In this document: positions 12,426 through 24,214 of the stretch, in pieces
Layout: the number at the start of each line of letters is the position of its first letter
How positions within the stretch are numbered: the stretch's first letter is position 1
Assembly: GCF_026210795.1 (NCBI RefSeq)
Contig: NC_089441.1
Coordinates: 4,092,001 to 4,156,000 of the forward strand
Length of the DNA stretch: 64,000 bases
Source of the DNA: Rhizophagus irregularis
Lineage: Eukaryota > Glomeromycota > Glomeromycetes > Glomerales > Glomeraceae
Reading direction: 5' to 3'
Notes under the pieces: generated by a model
What the model was told of the DNA's origin: nothing
Databases searched by the model: none
What the model saw: only the letters and a program-made list of their open reading frames with translations
Program-made: the position numbers and the translations under genes

Positions 12426-14826
12426 TTAAACATAAATGGACTCTGTTTTATTACAAATGAAATTGTCTATTAATTGGTATGACTGCCATATAAGTAGTTG
12501 GATTTTATGTGCCAACTGTAAATTTTCTAGGTAAGAATCAACTGTATATGTTATGAATCGGCATGATGGCATCTCTAGATAATTCGTGGAAATCATATTT
12601 CCACAATTCAACGTTGCAACTTTTATCATCCCAATTGCCGATTCTGCAATGAAATCTTGTTTTTTCATTTGGTGCCCATAAATACCAGTTGACAAAAACG
12701 AGCCAATGCGTCTTAGGACCGATTGGCAGCTGAACTATATGCTCAAAATAATACTGAACATGACCAGGGTAAATGTCTATGGACTCATCATCCTGTATAA
12801 ATTTGGCTAGAATATATGAACTTCTTTGATATCAAGGTGTACTTTTTGACCCAAAAATTTTGGCAGCAATCTGAATACGACCAAATTGGATTACGATTGG
12901 TAATACAACAATTGATTAATTGGAATCTCTTGATGATAAATTACTCGAAGCTAAATCAGCAATTGATGTAAAATTCCAATTGTATATATCATTATAATAT
13001 TTCACCAATAGTTATATGTGGCATTTGGTAATGATACCCGATTTCTTGGAGTAAGCATCTCTTTCAGAAATTTTTCGCTACCAGTAGTAATTGTGTTATC
13101 GATATTTTGATGAAAATTTTACATAAAATGGTAAAGTTCATTAAAATCAAACCCATCATAAGCTGCCAAACTTCCAGTTGTTAATCGAAATTGAACTAAA
13201 GGTAATGCATTCATCAATTTTGCATTATCTAATTAGTGGATATTAAGCTGTCTAACCACGAATTTTACACAATAATTCGCAACAATTCTAATTCAATAGT
13301 ACGTTTACTATTAGGAAGGGAACCTATTTAAACAATAAGTTTATCTGTTACCAATTTGCCAATTAGAAATTTTGATTTTTAACAATCAACATATTTTACC
13401 TAATACGCCATTCATTCGTTCAAACGAATAACACCAGAACAAATAAAGCGGTCCATAATCTTGGCAACATTCAACAATGTGGAAAAATAAATGGATATTT
13501 GAAGTTATTTTCTCCTGTCCGTAATTTTTCTTAATTAAATGAACTACTTGATGCAGTTGGTAATGAGCTTCAAGCAGTGCGCTTTTGTTAACAATTCGAT
13601 AAACAAGCAAAGTACAGGCTCTTACAAAATTTGCTAAAATTTTTTGATCAGCCTCGTCCAAAAGATCCCACATAATCGGTATTGCATAAATCATAATAAA
13701 CGACTTCTATTGATCAGCTATATATCCACCATCCAGAAAATCCTTTTCCGATTGCTATTTTAGAAGGTATCCTTTCTAAATCAACCAGAATTTGGATCTT
13801 TTTTGCTTTTTTTTCCATCAATTTAAGATGGGTTTTTGTTATTTTCCCGCCATCTATCCACTACCTTTTCACGATTTAATGCACGATTTCCAAAAATAAA
13901 TTATGCATTAGATCAACCACAAGAAATCTAATCGGGTTGAAATACAGCAATCTTAACAACTCTGACCAACGTACGTGAGTTTCAAAAACATATTTTTTCT
14001 TTTGTACTTAGATTTACACAACCGCTAACGTTTAGCATTGCATCGATATTCATTTAGATTTTTTTGTACAAACTACTCGATCATGTCATCAAACCCTCTG
14101 TAATTAAGCTTTCTTCTGCTGATGTTAGCTATTTTATAGTATCAATGGCAGCCAACTAATGCTGAAATATGATTGCATAATTTTCTAGCAGTCAATATGT
14201 CATTGCTGCAGCAAATTACCGCCATCCAGATTTTTTTACCAGTTGAATGCAAATCGGTAGAAGGTAAATCAACACTATTCCAAAATTCTAACAATTTGTC
14301 AACAATTGGACTAAGATAATGATTTATCTTGTGTAATTTTACTTCTTCCATTCCTAGTAGAAGTCCAAGATATAGTATGTTTTTTCGTTTAAATCTAATA
14401 TCACAGGAAAGATTACATGTGACTCCATAGATAACACCAGAACTGTAAGTTGACGAATTAAATGGTTGGAACCAGTCTAAATTAATCATGATCCCAAGAT
14501 TAGAATCGGCTGTCTCATTTGTAAAAAATTGAGTATCTGGATTATCTAAGGAAGATGGAAATGTTTTCCATACTTCTCCATCATAAATATTGATATATAA
14601 ATTTGCTATATTAACCCGATTTGTCCATTTTTAAAGTAACTCTACAAAATCCGGATACTGATATATCGATATTATTTGGGTCTTTAAACTGGCAGACTAC
14701 TACATGAAGATTTGAGAAGTTTGATTTAAAGTACAGTATATATAACTCTGCCTGCTCATTTATTTTATAGTTTAAAAATTTTATATTATATAAAATCTGA
14801 ACTATATTATCGATGAGAACTGTCAT
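12426..14826 (-). mobile_element. Degenerate CACTA/EnSpm-type (Tnp2) transposon
   Basis: Several minus-strand pieces belong to one transposase. The piece at 14142-14489 has INLDWFQPFNSSTYSSGVIY, then LHKINHYLSPIVDKLLEFW and VICCSNDILTARKLCNHISA, matching the Tnp2 (Transposase_21) core with its first aspartates. The piece at 13386-13694 has the C-terminal block SNIHLFFHIVECCQDYGPLY, then FWCYSFERMNG, which is highly typical of this family. The frames at 14611-14826 and 12426-12695 fill the N-terminal and C-terminal sides. Stops and frame changes separate the pieces, so it is dead. No convincing CACTA terminal repeat was located. The family is a cut-and-paste DNA transposon. Confidence 0.75.
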
Positions 14827-15087
14827 TTTACAGCCTTATTTTGCGATTGTCATTGTAAAAAGTATTTGGCATTTTCTTGAATGAGACGAGAATAAATGTG
14901 TGAAAATTAATGTATTACCACTGTGACCGAATATGTATCTTTTTGTTATTAAACAAATCTTTGGGTTAAACTTAAAAACATTCATATTTCAGAAATTTAA
15001 ACTTTGACGTAAAGCTACCAGTTAACTCCAGTTAACTTCTTATCATGATGATCTTGTATCACCAATTAATATTTTTTTAAGTAAATA
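14827..15087. other. Short intergenic stretch
   Basis: Nothing supportable is seen between the CACTA remnant and the next element. Confidence 0.5.
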
Positions 15088-15488
15088 TAAAGCTCTGCAT
15101 GAGCTGGCTTGAAGTTCGAGCTTTATCTTCAGAAAAATGTTTCGCAACATTTTTTATTAAAGCATTGAAATAAACGTTGCGAAACATTTTTTTCTAATAT
15201 AATATAGTGAAAAAAAATATTTTCACAACATTTTTTTACTAAAGAATTAACAAAAAATGTTGCAAAATGTTGCGAATCATTCTTTTTTAATATAATATTA
15301 TACAAAAAATGTTTTCACAACGTTTTTTGTATGATAACTCAAGCCAGCTCGAGCTTTTTGAGCCAAGCCTACTACTGGTTTGAGCTTTTTGAGTCGAGCC
15401 CATTACCGGCTTGAGCTCTTTTCAAGCTGGCTTGTGATCCAATGAGCCAATTTAATTGTAGCTCAGCTCGACTCAGATTGAAACAGCT

Positions 15489-16126
15489 ATAGGTCAGGTC
15501 AGGACAGGTTATATCAGGTTGTCTGTTTGACCTGACCTGACCTGAAACCTGAAAAATTTCAGGACTATTTTATTAAAGTATTGAAAAAAATGGTACAAAA
15601 CTTTTTTTTTTTAATATAATATTATGAAAAAAAAACGTTTTTGCAACGTTTTTTATTAAAATATTGAAAAAAAAATATTGCAAAACGTTTTTTTTAATAT
15701 AACATTATGAAAAAAATGTTTTCGCAACGTTATTATTGAAATATCAAAAAAAAAAACATTACGAAACATTTTTTTAATATAATATTATGAAAAAAACGTT
15801 TTCGCAACGTTTTTTCTCGAAATATTGCGATTCAACATTTTTATATTAAAATCATATAAAAAAGTGAATCGCAATATTTCAACTCACTTTTATTATATAA
15901 AATTAATATAAAAAAGTGAATCGCAATACTGCAACTCACTTTTATTATATAAAATCAATATAAAAAAGTGAATCGCAATACTGCAACTCACTTTTATTAT
16001 ATAAAATCAATATAAAAAAGTGAATCGCAATACTGCAACTCACTTTTATTATATAGTAGAATCAATAGTTTCAGGTCAACAGGTCAATCAGGTTACCTGA
16101 ATTTGGCTGACCTGTTCGGAGCTCTA
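15489..16126. mobile_element. Nested non-autonomous element with 9-bp target duplication
   Basis: The sequence GAAACAGCT occurs exactly at 15480-15488 and again at 16127-16135, flanking the insert. The ends are rich in AGGTCAG/CTGACCT motifs in opposite orientation (GGTCAGGTCAGGACAGGTT on the left, CAGGTTACCTG and CTGACCTGTTCGG on the right). The middle holds two tandem arrays and no coding frame. Nine-base duplications are seen with Mutator-like and some other DNA transposons. Confidence 0.65.
15858..16058 (+). repeat. Four-copy 52-bp tandem repeat
   Basis: GTGAATCGC recurs at 15864, 15916, 15968 and 16020, exactly 52 bp apart. Each unit contains GTGAATCGCAATACTGCAAC followed by TCACTTTTATTATAT, which gives it internal dyad symmetry (AAAAGTGA / TCACTTTT). 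It forms the core of the nested element. Confidence 0.9.
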
Positions 16127-16166
16127 GAAACAGCTCGTGAGCCAGCTCGGCTCATGCGGAGCTTTA

Positions 16167-16437
16167 AACAGACATACGTGTTCAGAAAACAACAATTTTA
16201 TATTACTAAAGATTGATAATGAAAAAGAGTATGACAAACTTTCGATTAAACATTCTAAATTCTAACACTAAATTCTAAATAAAAATATTTATTAAGTAAA
16301 ATGACATGCGATAAAGAACAATTAATGACACATAATCAAATAAGTGAGCATTATTTCTATAAAATATATCACTAAATATTAATGTAAGATCAGAATTGTA
16401 CAAATGCAAGAATTGTGTTGAAAAAATCATAGCTAAA
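16167..16437. other. 3' flank of the His-rich gene
   Basis: AT-rich; nothing else is seen. Confidence 0.4.
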
Positions 16438-17097
16438 TTAGTCTTTAATAGGGAATGTTCCTGCACCTGCATCACTATTAATTTGAGTTAATTGAACAGC
16501 TTCACCAGCTAAGCAACCCTCACCAGTGCAACGAATAATGCCACTATCATTGAAAGTAATCAAAGTTGGCGAAACACATGTGGTTCCCTTATTGTGTGAA
16601 CAAACACCACCTATTGCAAATGCCCATTGTGCGCAACCTGGATCAGCCAAACATGATCTACAACAACCTTCCGGTGTTGTATCATTTGTAAGGACTGCAT
16701 TACCACCAGGTCTAACCCGATTCTGGAATCCAGTACCACCACGTTCACAGCAGTCTGGGCAAACTGTAACGGTTGGTGTAATAGTTACAGTTTTCGTTGG
16801 TTTATGATGGTTACATTCGTGATTATGGTGATGATGATTATAGTGATGGTGATTATCGTGATGATTACAGTGATGGTGATTATCGTGATGATTATAGTGA
16901 CGTTTGCGAGCGGGGGTGGGGGTGGGTGTGGGTGTTTGTGATTCACTGCATTGGGTAACGGTTGCGGTTTCAGAACTAGTTTCAGTAACAGTGCAACGAT
17001 TGTTAAAATAATGATGATGATGACGATGACGATGAGCATCGATAGTTTGCGCCAGAATACAAAAGAGCAGAATAATTGAGAACAATTTGCGATTCAT
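16438..17097 (-). CDS. Histidine-rich secreted protein with PAN/Apple-like domain
   Basis: The protein has 219 residues. Residues 1-21 are a signal peptide (MNRKLFSIILLFCILAQTIDA). The mature protein begins HRHRHHHHYF and has a second long histidine block (about residues 66-100) of HNH, HHDNHHH and NHHHH units, with a TPTPTPTP linker between. This fits zinc, nickel or copper binding. Residues 112-170 hold a Cys-rich module: CPDCCERGGTGFQNR, then GCCRSCLADPGCAQWAF and CSHNKGTTC. It resembles the PAN_4/Apple fold, which binds carbohydrate or protein. The architecture suggests an extracellular or wall-attached metal-binding protein; substrate and role are inference. A TATA box lies about 130 bp upstream. 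The frame is intact, and the low-complexity His region also opens meaningless frames on the other strand. Confidence 0.85.
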   Translation of the reverse strand: MNRKLFSIILLFCILAQTIDAHRHRHHHHYFNNRCTVTETSSETATVTQCSESQTPTPTPTPARKRHYNHHDNHHHCNHHDNHHHYNHHHHNHECNHHKPTKTVTITPTVTVCPDCCERGGTGFQNRVRPGGNAVLTNDTTPEGCCRSCLADPGCAQWAFAIGGVCSHNKGTTCVSPTLITFNDSGIIRCTGEGCLAGEAVQLTQINSDAGAGTFPIKD

Positions 17098-17228
17098 GTT
17101 TGTATTTAAGGATTCGGTATAGAGGATGATAATAAGGTAAGTTTAGGGATATGGTAATTTAAAGAATGTATGTAGAGGATGTGGAGGATGTGGAGGATGT
17201 GGAAAATACACTGGATAAACCTTCATTT

Positions 17229-17236
17229 TATATAAA
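17229..17236 (-). promoter_or_regulatory. TATA box of the His-rich gene
   Basis: TATATAAA on the minus strand lies about 130 bp before the start codon at 17097. Between them is a short run of 12-bp repeats of the type GGAGGATGTGGA (about 17170-17205). Confidence 0.45.
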
Positions 17237-17485
17237 AAAAAGGGTTGCCGGAATTAGTGTTATTTCTGGTTGGTCAAGTTTTCATTTGCTTTGTTCGAAC
17301 CACATGAATAATAAAATAACAATTCATTAATTTGGTCGAACATTCGTACTTAATCACAAAACTATAATTGGATTTCCCGGTACGGAAACCAGTGATGTAA
17401 GCCACTAAAATCTATTCTAATTTTACCGATTTTGAGAATTCAAAAAATTGTTGTCGGTATTTGTCGGCTTTTCCGAAAACTGTCG

Positions 17486-17597
17486 AATTTCTTGCGCGAC
17501 CAAATATAGACTAAATATAGTCGTTACCAATCAATTTCTTGTGCGTCCAATATAGACTAAATATAATCAATTTCTTGTGCGTCCAAATATAGACTAG
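17486..17597 (+). repeat. Short direct repeats with ATATAGACTA
   Basis: The block ATTTCTTGTGCGTCCAA then ATATAGACTA occurs three times (starts near 17487, 17533 and 17568). The spacing is uneven (46 and 35 bp). The surrounding 17098-18212 shows no gene. Confidence 0.6.
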
Positions 17598-18212
17598 ACC
17601 ATTAATAACGCAAAAGTATGGTTCGGAGATTGCTGTTTATTAAGATCTGTAGCAAGATGATTAAATTTAGTGATACAATATATTAAATTTCTTGTTCGAG
17701 AGGATATTGTACGACCAGTCTTCTTGATAGAACTATATGATCGTATCATATAAACTTTACAAAAAACCACAGATTTAATATAAGGCTAATAAAAGTATTT
17801 TCGTGTGCTAGTAATAGCAATAAATCAGCCCTATCATCAAGCTCGTTAATAGTGCTAGTAAGAAAATTGTAAATAAATATTTTAGGAACGGAATAGTCTA
17901 ATTTCAGGCTTTTTTGCAATAATAATATTAGGCTAGTATACAACATTTATAATCACAATAAAAGACATTTGTAATAACAATAAAAGACATAAAAAGGTAT
18001 TTTTTAATAACAATATAACTAATTTAACATTACATTTATTTCAACTAAAATATTTCACCTGTAATTATTATTATATTGCCGAAAATAAAAAATTATTACA
18101 GATATATTCAAAATTTGAAGTTTTATGATAATCTACTGATAAATTCGATACCAAGAATCATTAGTATCTTTTTGTAATTGGTATGTTGGACATGAAAGTA
18201 ATTAATCTCACC

Positions 18213-18581
18213 TTACCTTGAAACATTTTCAAACAGGCAATATGTAAAAATATAATATTGCCCATTATTTCCATGGAGTTTGAGGATTGCTCTAACACCT
18301 GCAAAGCTTTCAACTTTTACTGAAGCAATTCCAACCACATCACCAACGCAAATGTTAATTTTTTTGATAATCACCATTTTCTTCTTGAAAAGTATAAGAT
18401 GCAAAATTATAAAAATTGACGTGAGTTGATAATAAAGCTTGTTCCATTGAACAATATGAAGAATAAACTTGCATAGCATCACCTGAGAGGTCATTTTTAT
18501 AGGGATTGGAAGAAATAAATCCAGCAGCTTCAATACGCCATTTGGATTGTAAGTATATATCAGAACACTTAAATTAAACAA
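18213..18581 (-). pseudogene. Remnant of a BAH-like transposase C-terminus
   Basis: The minus frame contains INICVGDVVGIASVKVESFA then AILKLHGNNGQYYIFTYCLF. It aligns with the C-terminal module of the Plavaka-like transposase at 60534-61061 (VHLHIGDVVTIHEEDSG, IIKGIFKYKGNDDKYYAFIT). The N-terminal half of the frame is Leu/Ile-rich and not recognisable. A GT splice donor (GTGAGATT) follows the conserved part. It is best read as a decayed copy of the same transposon family, reading leftward. Confidence 0.5.
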
Positions 18582-20099
18582 TATTATCTCTAAATAATTG
18601 TGATTTTTTTGCTAAAAATTTATTTACCATTTATTTAAAACTCTGAATCATTATGATGTTGATCATGGAAATATGGATCCAAAGGACTGGGAGATCACGA
18701 CCCTAATTCTGTACCTTGTTGCATATGAGTAATATTAGAATCAAGTGACTACTATTAAAAATAGTATCAGAAGAAAATAGTTGTTAAATCTCTTTGTATA
18801 ACATGATTAAATTATTTATGTAGAGATGTGATCTCATCTAATCCAAAGCCAGATAGCGGATGATTTTCTGGATACATCATCCATTATGGATTAATCTGTC
18901 AGACAATCCATTATCAATTATCAGTTAAAAAATTCAAATGTGAAGTCACATGATTTTTGGTACTGGCCAGCATTACAAATTTTCCACTGGCACTATGATT
19001 AACTTCCGGATATCCCGTAATCAGATCTTCTTGCCAAAATTCTTCACATATTTATTGTAAACTCCTGGCTCCATATATCAATAATAGGATTTGCAATATT
19101 CGTTTAAGATGTTCAAAATAAACTTAAATTATTTCTTTGGTAGTAGGAGATTCGTTAATGTTGACTGGTATTTTATGACTTTGTTTCCATTAATAATGGT
19201 AATGTTTCATGGTAGTTCTTGAGTTTTATAAATTAAAATATAATTCGTTAACTTTTGAATAAGATTTTCAAAATTACCATTTTTTTGTTCAAACTCATTT
19301 TTTGTTTACTCAAAATCATAATCATCTTGATAATTTTTTCATCCCAAAGTATTATTTTCATTTTTTGATCATCTTATTAATTATAATTATTTGATAGTTA
19401 TCTTTAGATACTTAGCTAGATCATACTTTATTAAAAATAGCCAATTTTTTGAAATATTTTTATAGACCTAGATACAATGGCTTTCAAAACAATTGTGCAA
19501 TTATTTTGTAAAATTTTTAAAATATATCAAGATATATTTGAGGTATTTTGAGATTAAAATATTAAAATAATATCAAAGTTAATTATATTATAATAATAAA
19601 ATAATAACAAAAACATTAAAAAATTATTGTAATATTATTTTGAGTTATTTTTATAGACCTAGATACAATATAATTACAAAATAATAACAAAATTTAATAA
19701 AAATATTTTGATATGTTAAATGTATTTTTGTAATATTTTAAAATTATTACAAAATTATTTCAAAAAATTGTCCATTTTTAGTAAAGTAGTGTAGATGCTC
19801 TTATTTAAAATTGAGGATATTAATAAGATTTCTGGTTAAAAAAGATGATGTCTATTAGACATATTGACTTTTAGAATTATAAAAAAAAAATTCAAAGAAT
19901 AAAAAAAGTTTAATTACAAGAAAGAAATGTTTTGTATTGTTAAGCTGATTTAAACTGATTTATACTGATTTAATTTAAGGGATAAATCATCACTCATTAG
20001 GATAAAATGATCAGCAATCTATAATTAATTTTACAGGCTTTGTATTAATAAAAAAACCATTTTTTGGAATGTTCTGTTCTTTATATTAAAATTTTTCTA
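18582..20099. other. Decayed non-coding stretch
   Basis: I find no reliable coding segment. At 19480-19770, A/T-rich units built from AAAATATTTTGATATGTTA-like and AAAATTATTACAAAATTATT-like words recur irregularly. Fragments of older transposons are likely but not identifiable by eye. Confidence 0.4.
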
Positions 20100-20345
20100 A
20101 TGAGTAAAAAAAAAACAGTATACAATAACTCTTCTAGCCAAGGGGAGATATTATACAAGACTTACATTATGGTATTCATACACGATATTGGTGGAAACCA
20201 TACAAATTTAACCAAACTAGCGAAACTAGCGTTAAGTCTAATCAAATCTGTATTAAAGCAATACCTTATTGAATGTTTATGTCTATTAATTGCTGTTTAA
20301 ATGATGAGAACTTGCAATAACAATTCTTGATAATAAACAAACACA

Positions 20346-21723
20346 CAAGCCAAGTTTTCATTGTTTTTATAATGGCAAAGATTCTGGAATTCAACAATCG
20401 ACTTCTACAGCTATTAACAATACGTATAAACAAGTTTTTAGAAAGAATAAGACAGAGTATTCGGAAATGGTTGTTATAGGATTTGAGGATGAAATAATTA
20501 CTAATGAATTATTGTCTGATATTTTATTTATTCCAATTTTTATTCGTAATAGATCGAATTTTAATTGTGGTTAGTCAAATTGGTATTTCATCTCATAAAG
20601 GTTATTACGGTGCTGGTCTAGAATTTCTTTCTACACTTATAACAAAATATAAGGGCAAACAATCACTTTTTATACAATCTATAGAAGATAATTGTAATTT
20701 AGATGTTTATGATGGCGATATTAATCAATACCATAATGAAGGAATTACTCCTGATGAAATTTGGAAGTCTATTAATATTCTTAACAAGTTTGATGGAGCA
20801 GCTTTATTTGGAATTACCAATTCATATATTTAACAAGAATTGGACAAGTTAAGAAATAATTCAATCACATGTACGAGCAATGATTGGAATGATATTGATA
20901 AGTTAAATCTTATATTTAGACAACAAATAAAAACTCGTAAAATTGCCAGTCCATTTTCAGATTGGTCAAAATTATTTAAGAATTAGTACGAACAAAATAA
21001 TACAATAATTCAATTTCCTAATATTTTATTTCAAATCTATCCAGCTAATTATCAGTTTCAAGAAAAAGAATTAGGTGCATGGCGAGCAATATTTCGTGCC
21101 TCTGGTTGTATTAATATTACTCCATTTACAAAAAAACAACACATAATTGAATTTTGGACAAAAGCACCAGATCTTTTATCTGATAGAGACAATTTAGCAA
21201 ATCTTTTTAAATCAGGAATGTTATTGTTGGTAGAAAAGAAATCTTCTTTTCAGCTTAATAGTGAAGGTAAAATACTTTAGAAAAGTCTGCAAGAAGCTTT
21301 AAAGGCAAATGTAAGAGGAATTGATGGAAAAATAAGAATTCTTTCAATTATTGCTGAAAATTTTACATATAAAAAAACTCAAAGAAAAGCTTAAGGTAAA
21401 ATCTTTTTACCATCAATTTCCAATTTCTTCTTTGTCACTAACCTTCAATTCTTTTTCATTACAAATCTTCAATTTCTTCTTCGTCACCAACCTTCAATTC
21501 TTCTTCGTCACCAATCTCCAATTTCTTCTTCATTACCAATTCTTCTTTGTCACGTCACCAATCTTCAGATTTTCTTTGTCACTAATTTCCAATTTCTTCA
21601 TCATCATTAATCACTAATTTTTCTTTGTTATCAATCCCAATTCTTCATCATTGATTTTCAAATCTTTATTTTCATCAGGTAGAAAATGATATAGTTAATT
21701 CTGCACAAAAACACGTAAGACTA
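20346..21723 (+). pseudogene. 5' half of a broken gene with an FYR-like domain (FYR-DDE gene)
   Basis: Coding character begins near 20346 (KQTHKPSFHCFYNGKDSG); the true start is not located. About 20560-20860 encodes GYYGAGLEFLSTLITKYKGK, then QSLFIQSIEDN, and TPDEIWKSI with DGAALFGITN. This order matches FYRN followed by FYRC (F/Y-rich domains of chromatin proteins such as MLL and TBRG1): the WKxI and LFGITN parts are FYRC hallmarks. A second conserved block (ELGAWRAIFRASGC, AENFTYK) follows. A GTAAAATC donor near 21392 and a CAG acceptor near 21679 bound an intron filled with short repeats. The frame is broken by at least two stop codons at conserved tryptophan positions and one frame change. 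It continues beyond the inserted pogo element at 24213. Confidence 0.55.
21415..21645 (+). repeat. Irregular minisatellite inside an intron
   Basis: Words CAATTTCTTC, TTCGTCACCAA and CTTTGTCACTAA recur at about 20-30 bp intervals across the intron of the FYR-DDE gene. The repeat is pyrimidine-rich on this strand. Confidence 0.65.
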
Positions 21724-21754
21724 CAGTCAAAGTTCGTTATAGTGAATCCTGTTT

Positions 21755-21996
21755 AAGGTTGCTTGCTGAACCTAGGAGTTTAGGCAAGATGGCGTTTCGC
21801 CAAAAAGCGAAATTCTGCTGAAACTATATTAAAGTTATATTAAAAAACTGGTGAAACTTTAGAGAAAGGCGAAACTGCCAAAACTTATTATAAATGCTGA
21901 AACTGCCGAAACTCTGCCGAAACTATAATAAATCTATAGTAAAATTTTGATGAAACTAATCGTAAGATTTTGAAAAGGTTTAGACAAGCAACCTTA
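21755..21996. mobile_element. MITE 'AAGGTTGCTTG', copy 1 (242 bp)
   Basis: It starts AAGGTTGCTTG and ends CAAGCAACCTTA, which are inverted copies. Inside it repeats GCGAAACT/GCCGAAACT words. It matches copy 2 at 33757-34000 along its whole length with scattered, mostly transition changes. The flanking 9-mers (ATCCTGTTT and ATTCCATTA) agree at only 5 positions, so any target duplication is decayed. Confidence 0.85.
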
Positions 21997-22277
21997 ATTC
22001 CATTATAGTAAATTTGGCTTTTAGTGAACTTTTTTTATTTCCCCAGTTCATTCTATATAAAATTATATCTGTTATAGTGAATTTCTTAATTAAATCTCGA
22101 TATTAGATATAGTAAATTTAATAAAAATTTAAATATAGAACATATATTATAAATTTATACTCGTTATAGTGAATATCACGTGATATTAATATTTGTTCTG
22201 TAATACAATATCATTTTTAGTTAATTTAAACGCCCATCTATTGTAACCATTAACACTTTTTTTTCTTTGTTCTCAAG

Positions 22278-24050
22278 ATGCCACCCGATAGAAAAGGGAA
22301 AAGAAAAGTAGCGGAAGGAACCAGTAAAAGGAAAAGTTTATCTTTTGCAGAAAAAAAAGAATTATGCGAGTGGAAAAGAGATAATCCATCATATAATCAG
22401 GAAAATCTTGCTAAAAAGTTTGGTATATCAAAGCCACAAGTTTGTAAAATATTAAAAGAAAAAGATAAATGAATATCCATCGATATTTCAAATAAGGAAT
22501 TTAAAGATCAAAAATGGGATAGAGGTGCCAAGTATCCAGAAATTGAATCTGCATTGTATTTGTGAATGCAGCAAACATTAGCATCAAATCTAACTATTAC
22601 AGGAGATATATTAAAATCTAAAGCTTTGAATTTTGCAACTAGGCTACAAATAACATCTTTTACCGCTTCAGATGGATGGTTAACAAAATTTAAAAAATGA
22701 TATAATGTAAGGCAAATTAATAGAGCTGGTGAAGCGAATAGTGCACCTTTAGAAATACTGGAAGAAGAGCGCAAAATTTTGCAAGAAATTATTAAACAAT
22801 ATGATCCTTGTAATGTTTATAATGTTGATGAAACAGGTAAAAACAGGTTAAATTTAGTGCAAATTTATAATTTTATTAACTAATTTTATGTACATACATC
22901 AGCTTTATTTTGGAATTTAGAACCATCAAAAACGCTTTCAGATCATTATATTTCTGGTACTAAAAAATCAAAGAATCGTATTACAGTTGTTTTAACTTGT
23001 AATGCCGATGGTAGCCATAAATTACCTGCATTAGTAATACATAAGTGGCAAACTTCACGTGTTTTAAAAGGAATTAAAAAAGATGATCTTCCTGTTTGGT
23101 ACTATTGGAATCGTACTGCATGGATGCAAGTATCAGTGTGACGTGATTATTTAAATAAACTTAACCAATTAATGAAACGGCAAAATTGTAAAATATTATT
23201 ATTGGCAGATAATGCGCCTACACATTTATTAGACGAAACTATTCAATTATCAAATATTAAAGTATATTTTCTTCCTCCTAATACAACTGCTCATTTACAA
23301 CCATTAGATGCCGGTATTATCAATAGCTTTAAGGTAAACCCAATTATTGAATTTTTTCTATTAATATTTCGTTACTTATAATTTAAATTTCCTTTAATAT
23401 TTATTCATATATTTATAATTTTAGGCTCAATATAGAAAATTATTAGTTGCAAATAGAGTAGAAACGTACGATTTAGCTCAAAAAAGCGGTTCTAATATAA
23501 CACCAGTTGATATTCTTGATGCTATAACATTTGTTAGTGAAGCATGGAACATTGTAAAATCAAGTACAATTGAACACTGTTGGAAAAAACAGGTATTTTA
23601 CCTGATTTTGAAGGAAATAATCCTGAAGAAAATAATTCCGATTGGAATTAAAATATTAATGATGATATTAACAGAATTACTTTAGAATTACAAGAAATGA
23701 TTGATGAATTAAATTTACAAGATTCTATTACAGCTGAAAGATTTATTCATATTGATGATAAAATACTAATAGAACTATTATCCGATGAAGAAATTATTGC
23801 TGCAATAATTTCAAGACCTGAAAATGATGACATAGAAGAGGACGATGAATCAGAAACAAATATTAGTATTTCTAATAAAGAAGCTTTGAGTAGTTTAGAG
23901 AAAGTGGTTCAGTATTTTAAAAATCCACCTGATAATATTTTGGTTGATTATACAGAGTTAAAAACTCTTAATGCTTTAAAATCAAAAATTAACAAGCAAA
24001 TTCAAGATAATGCAAAACAAACCACATTAGATAGTTTTATGCAACATTAA
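22278..24050 (+). pseudogene. pogo/Tigger transposase (CENP-B-like HTH and DDE_1)
   Basis: The first frame (22278-22472) has a basic start and a helix-turn-helix: SLSFAEKKELCEWKRDNP, then NLAKKFGISKPQVCKILKEK. After it comes a CENP-B-type second HTH (ASDGWLTKFKK) and then the DDE_1 nuclease: YNVDETG near 22830 (first D), LLLADNAPTH near 23208 (second D) and TAHLQPLDAG near 23300 (third D). Two introns fit GT..AG (from about 22836 and 23333). The last exon runs to TTLDSFMQH at 24050. About five premature stops, mainly TGA where the family has Trp or Arg, show that it no longer makes a transposase, although catalytic motifs and ends are all recognisable. Similar proteins were domesticated as CENP-B, but nothing suggests that here. 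Confidence 0.85.
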
Positions 24051-24214
24051 ATATTCAAGAAAATAATAAAGTTTAAAAAATTCGTGTTATAAGAAACTTT
24101 TTTTTTTATTCATATAAAATTCACTATAAAGAAATCTCCCGTTTTTGTGAATATTCGTTATAGTAAACAAAATTGGATGGAACCGAAAGTTCACTATAAC
24201 GAGCTTTAACTGTA

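Larger units (their letters stand above)
15088..16166. mobile_element. Non-autonomous element with inverted ends, interrupted
   Basis: The left end reads TAAAGCTCTGCATGAGC. The right end, read on the other strand, is TAAAGCTCCGCATGAGC (one mismatch). Further inside, both ends carry AGCTGGCT and GAGCT motifs. The inside is non-coding and repeats a unit around GTTTCGCAACATTTTTT. The element is interrupted at 15489-16126 by a second element with a 9-bp target duplication. Confidence 0.65.
21724..24212 (+). mobile_element. pogo/Tigger-type DNA transposon
   Basis: The left end CAGTCAAAGTTCGTTATAG and the right end, read inward, CAGTTAAAGCTCGTTATAG, match over 23 bp except for two positions. TA flanks both sides (21722-21723 and 24213-24214), as Tc1/mariner/pogo elements require. 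The element is about 2.49 kb, carries one transposase gene and is itself interrupted by a 242-bp MITE at 21755-21996. It sits inside the FYR-DDE gene; with the element and one TA removed, the host frame runs on across the site. Confidence 0.9.

Noticed and set aside
16526-17039. Plus frame 16526-16807 and minus frame 16785-17039 rich in Ile and Thr
   Set aside because: Alternative readings of the histidine-rich gene; they lack a signal peptide or domain.
20064-20300. 78-residue plus-strand frame
   Set aside because: No domain. Other frames in the stretch fit the FYR-DDE gene better, but not well enough to fix its start.
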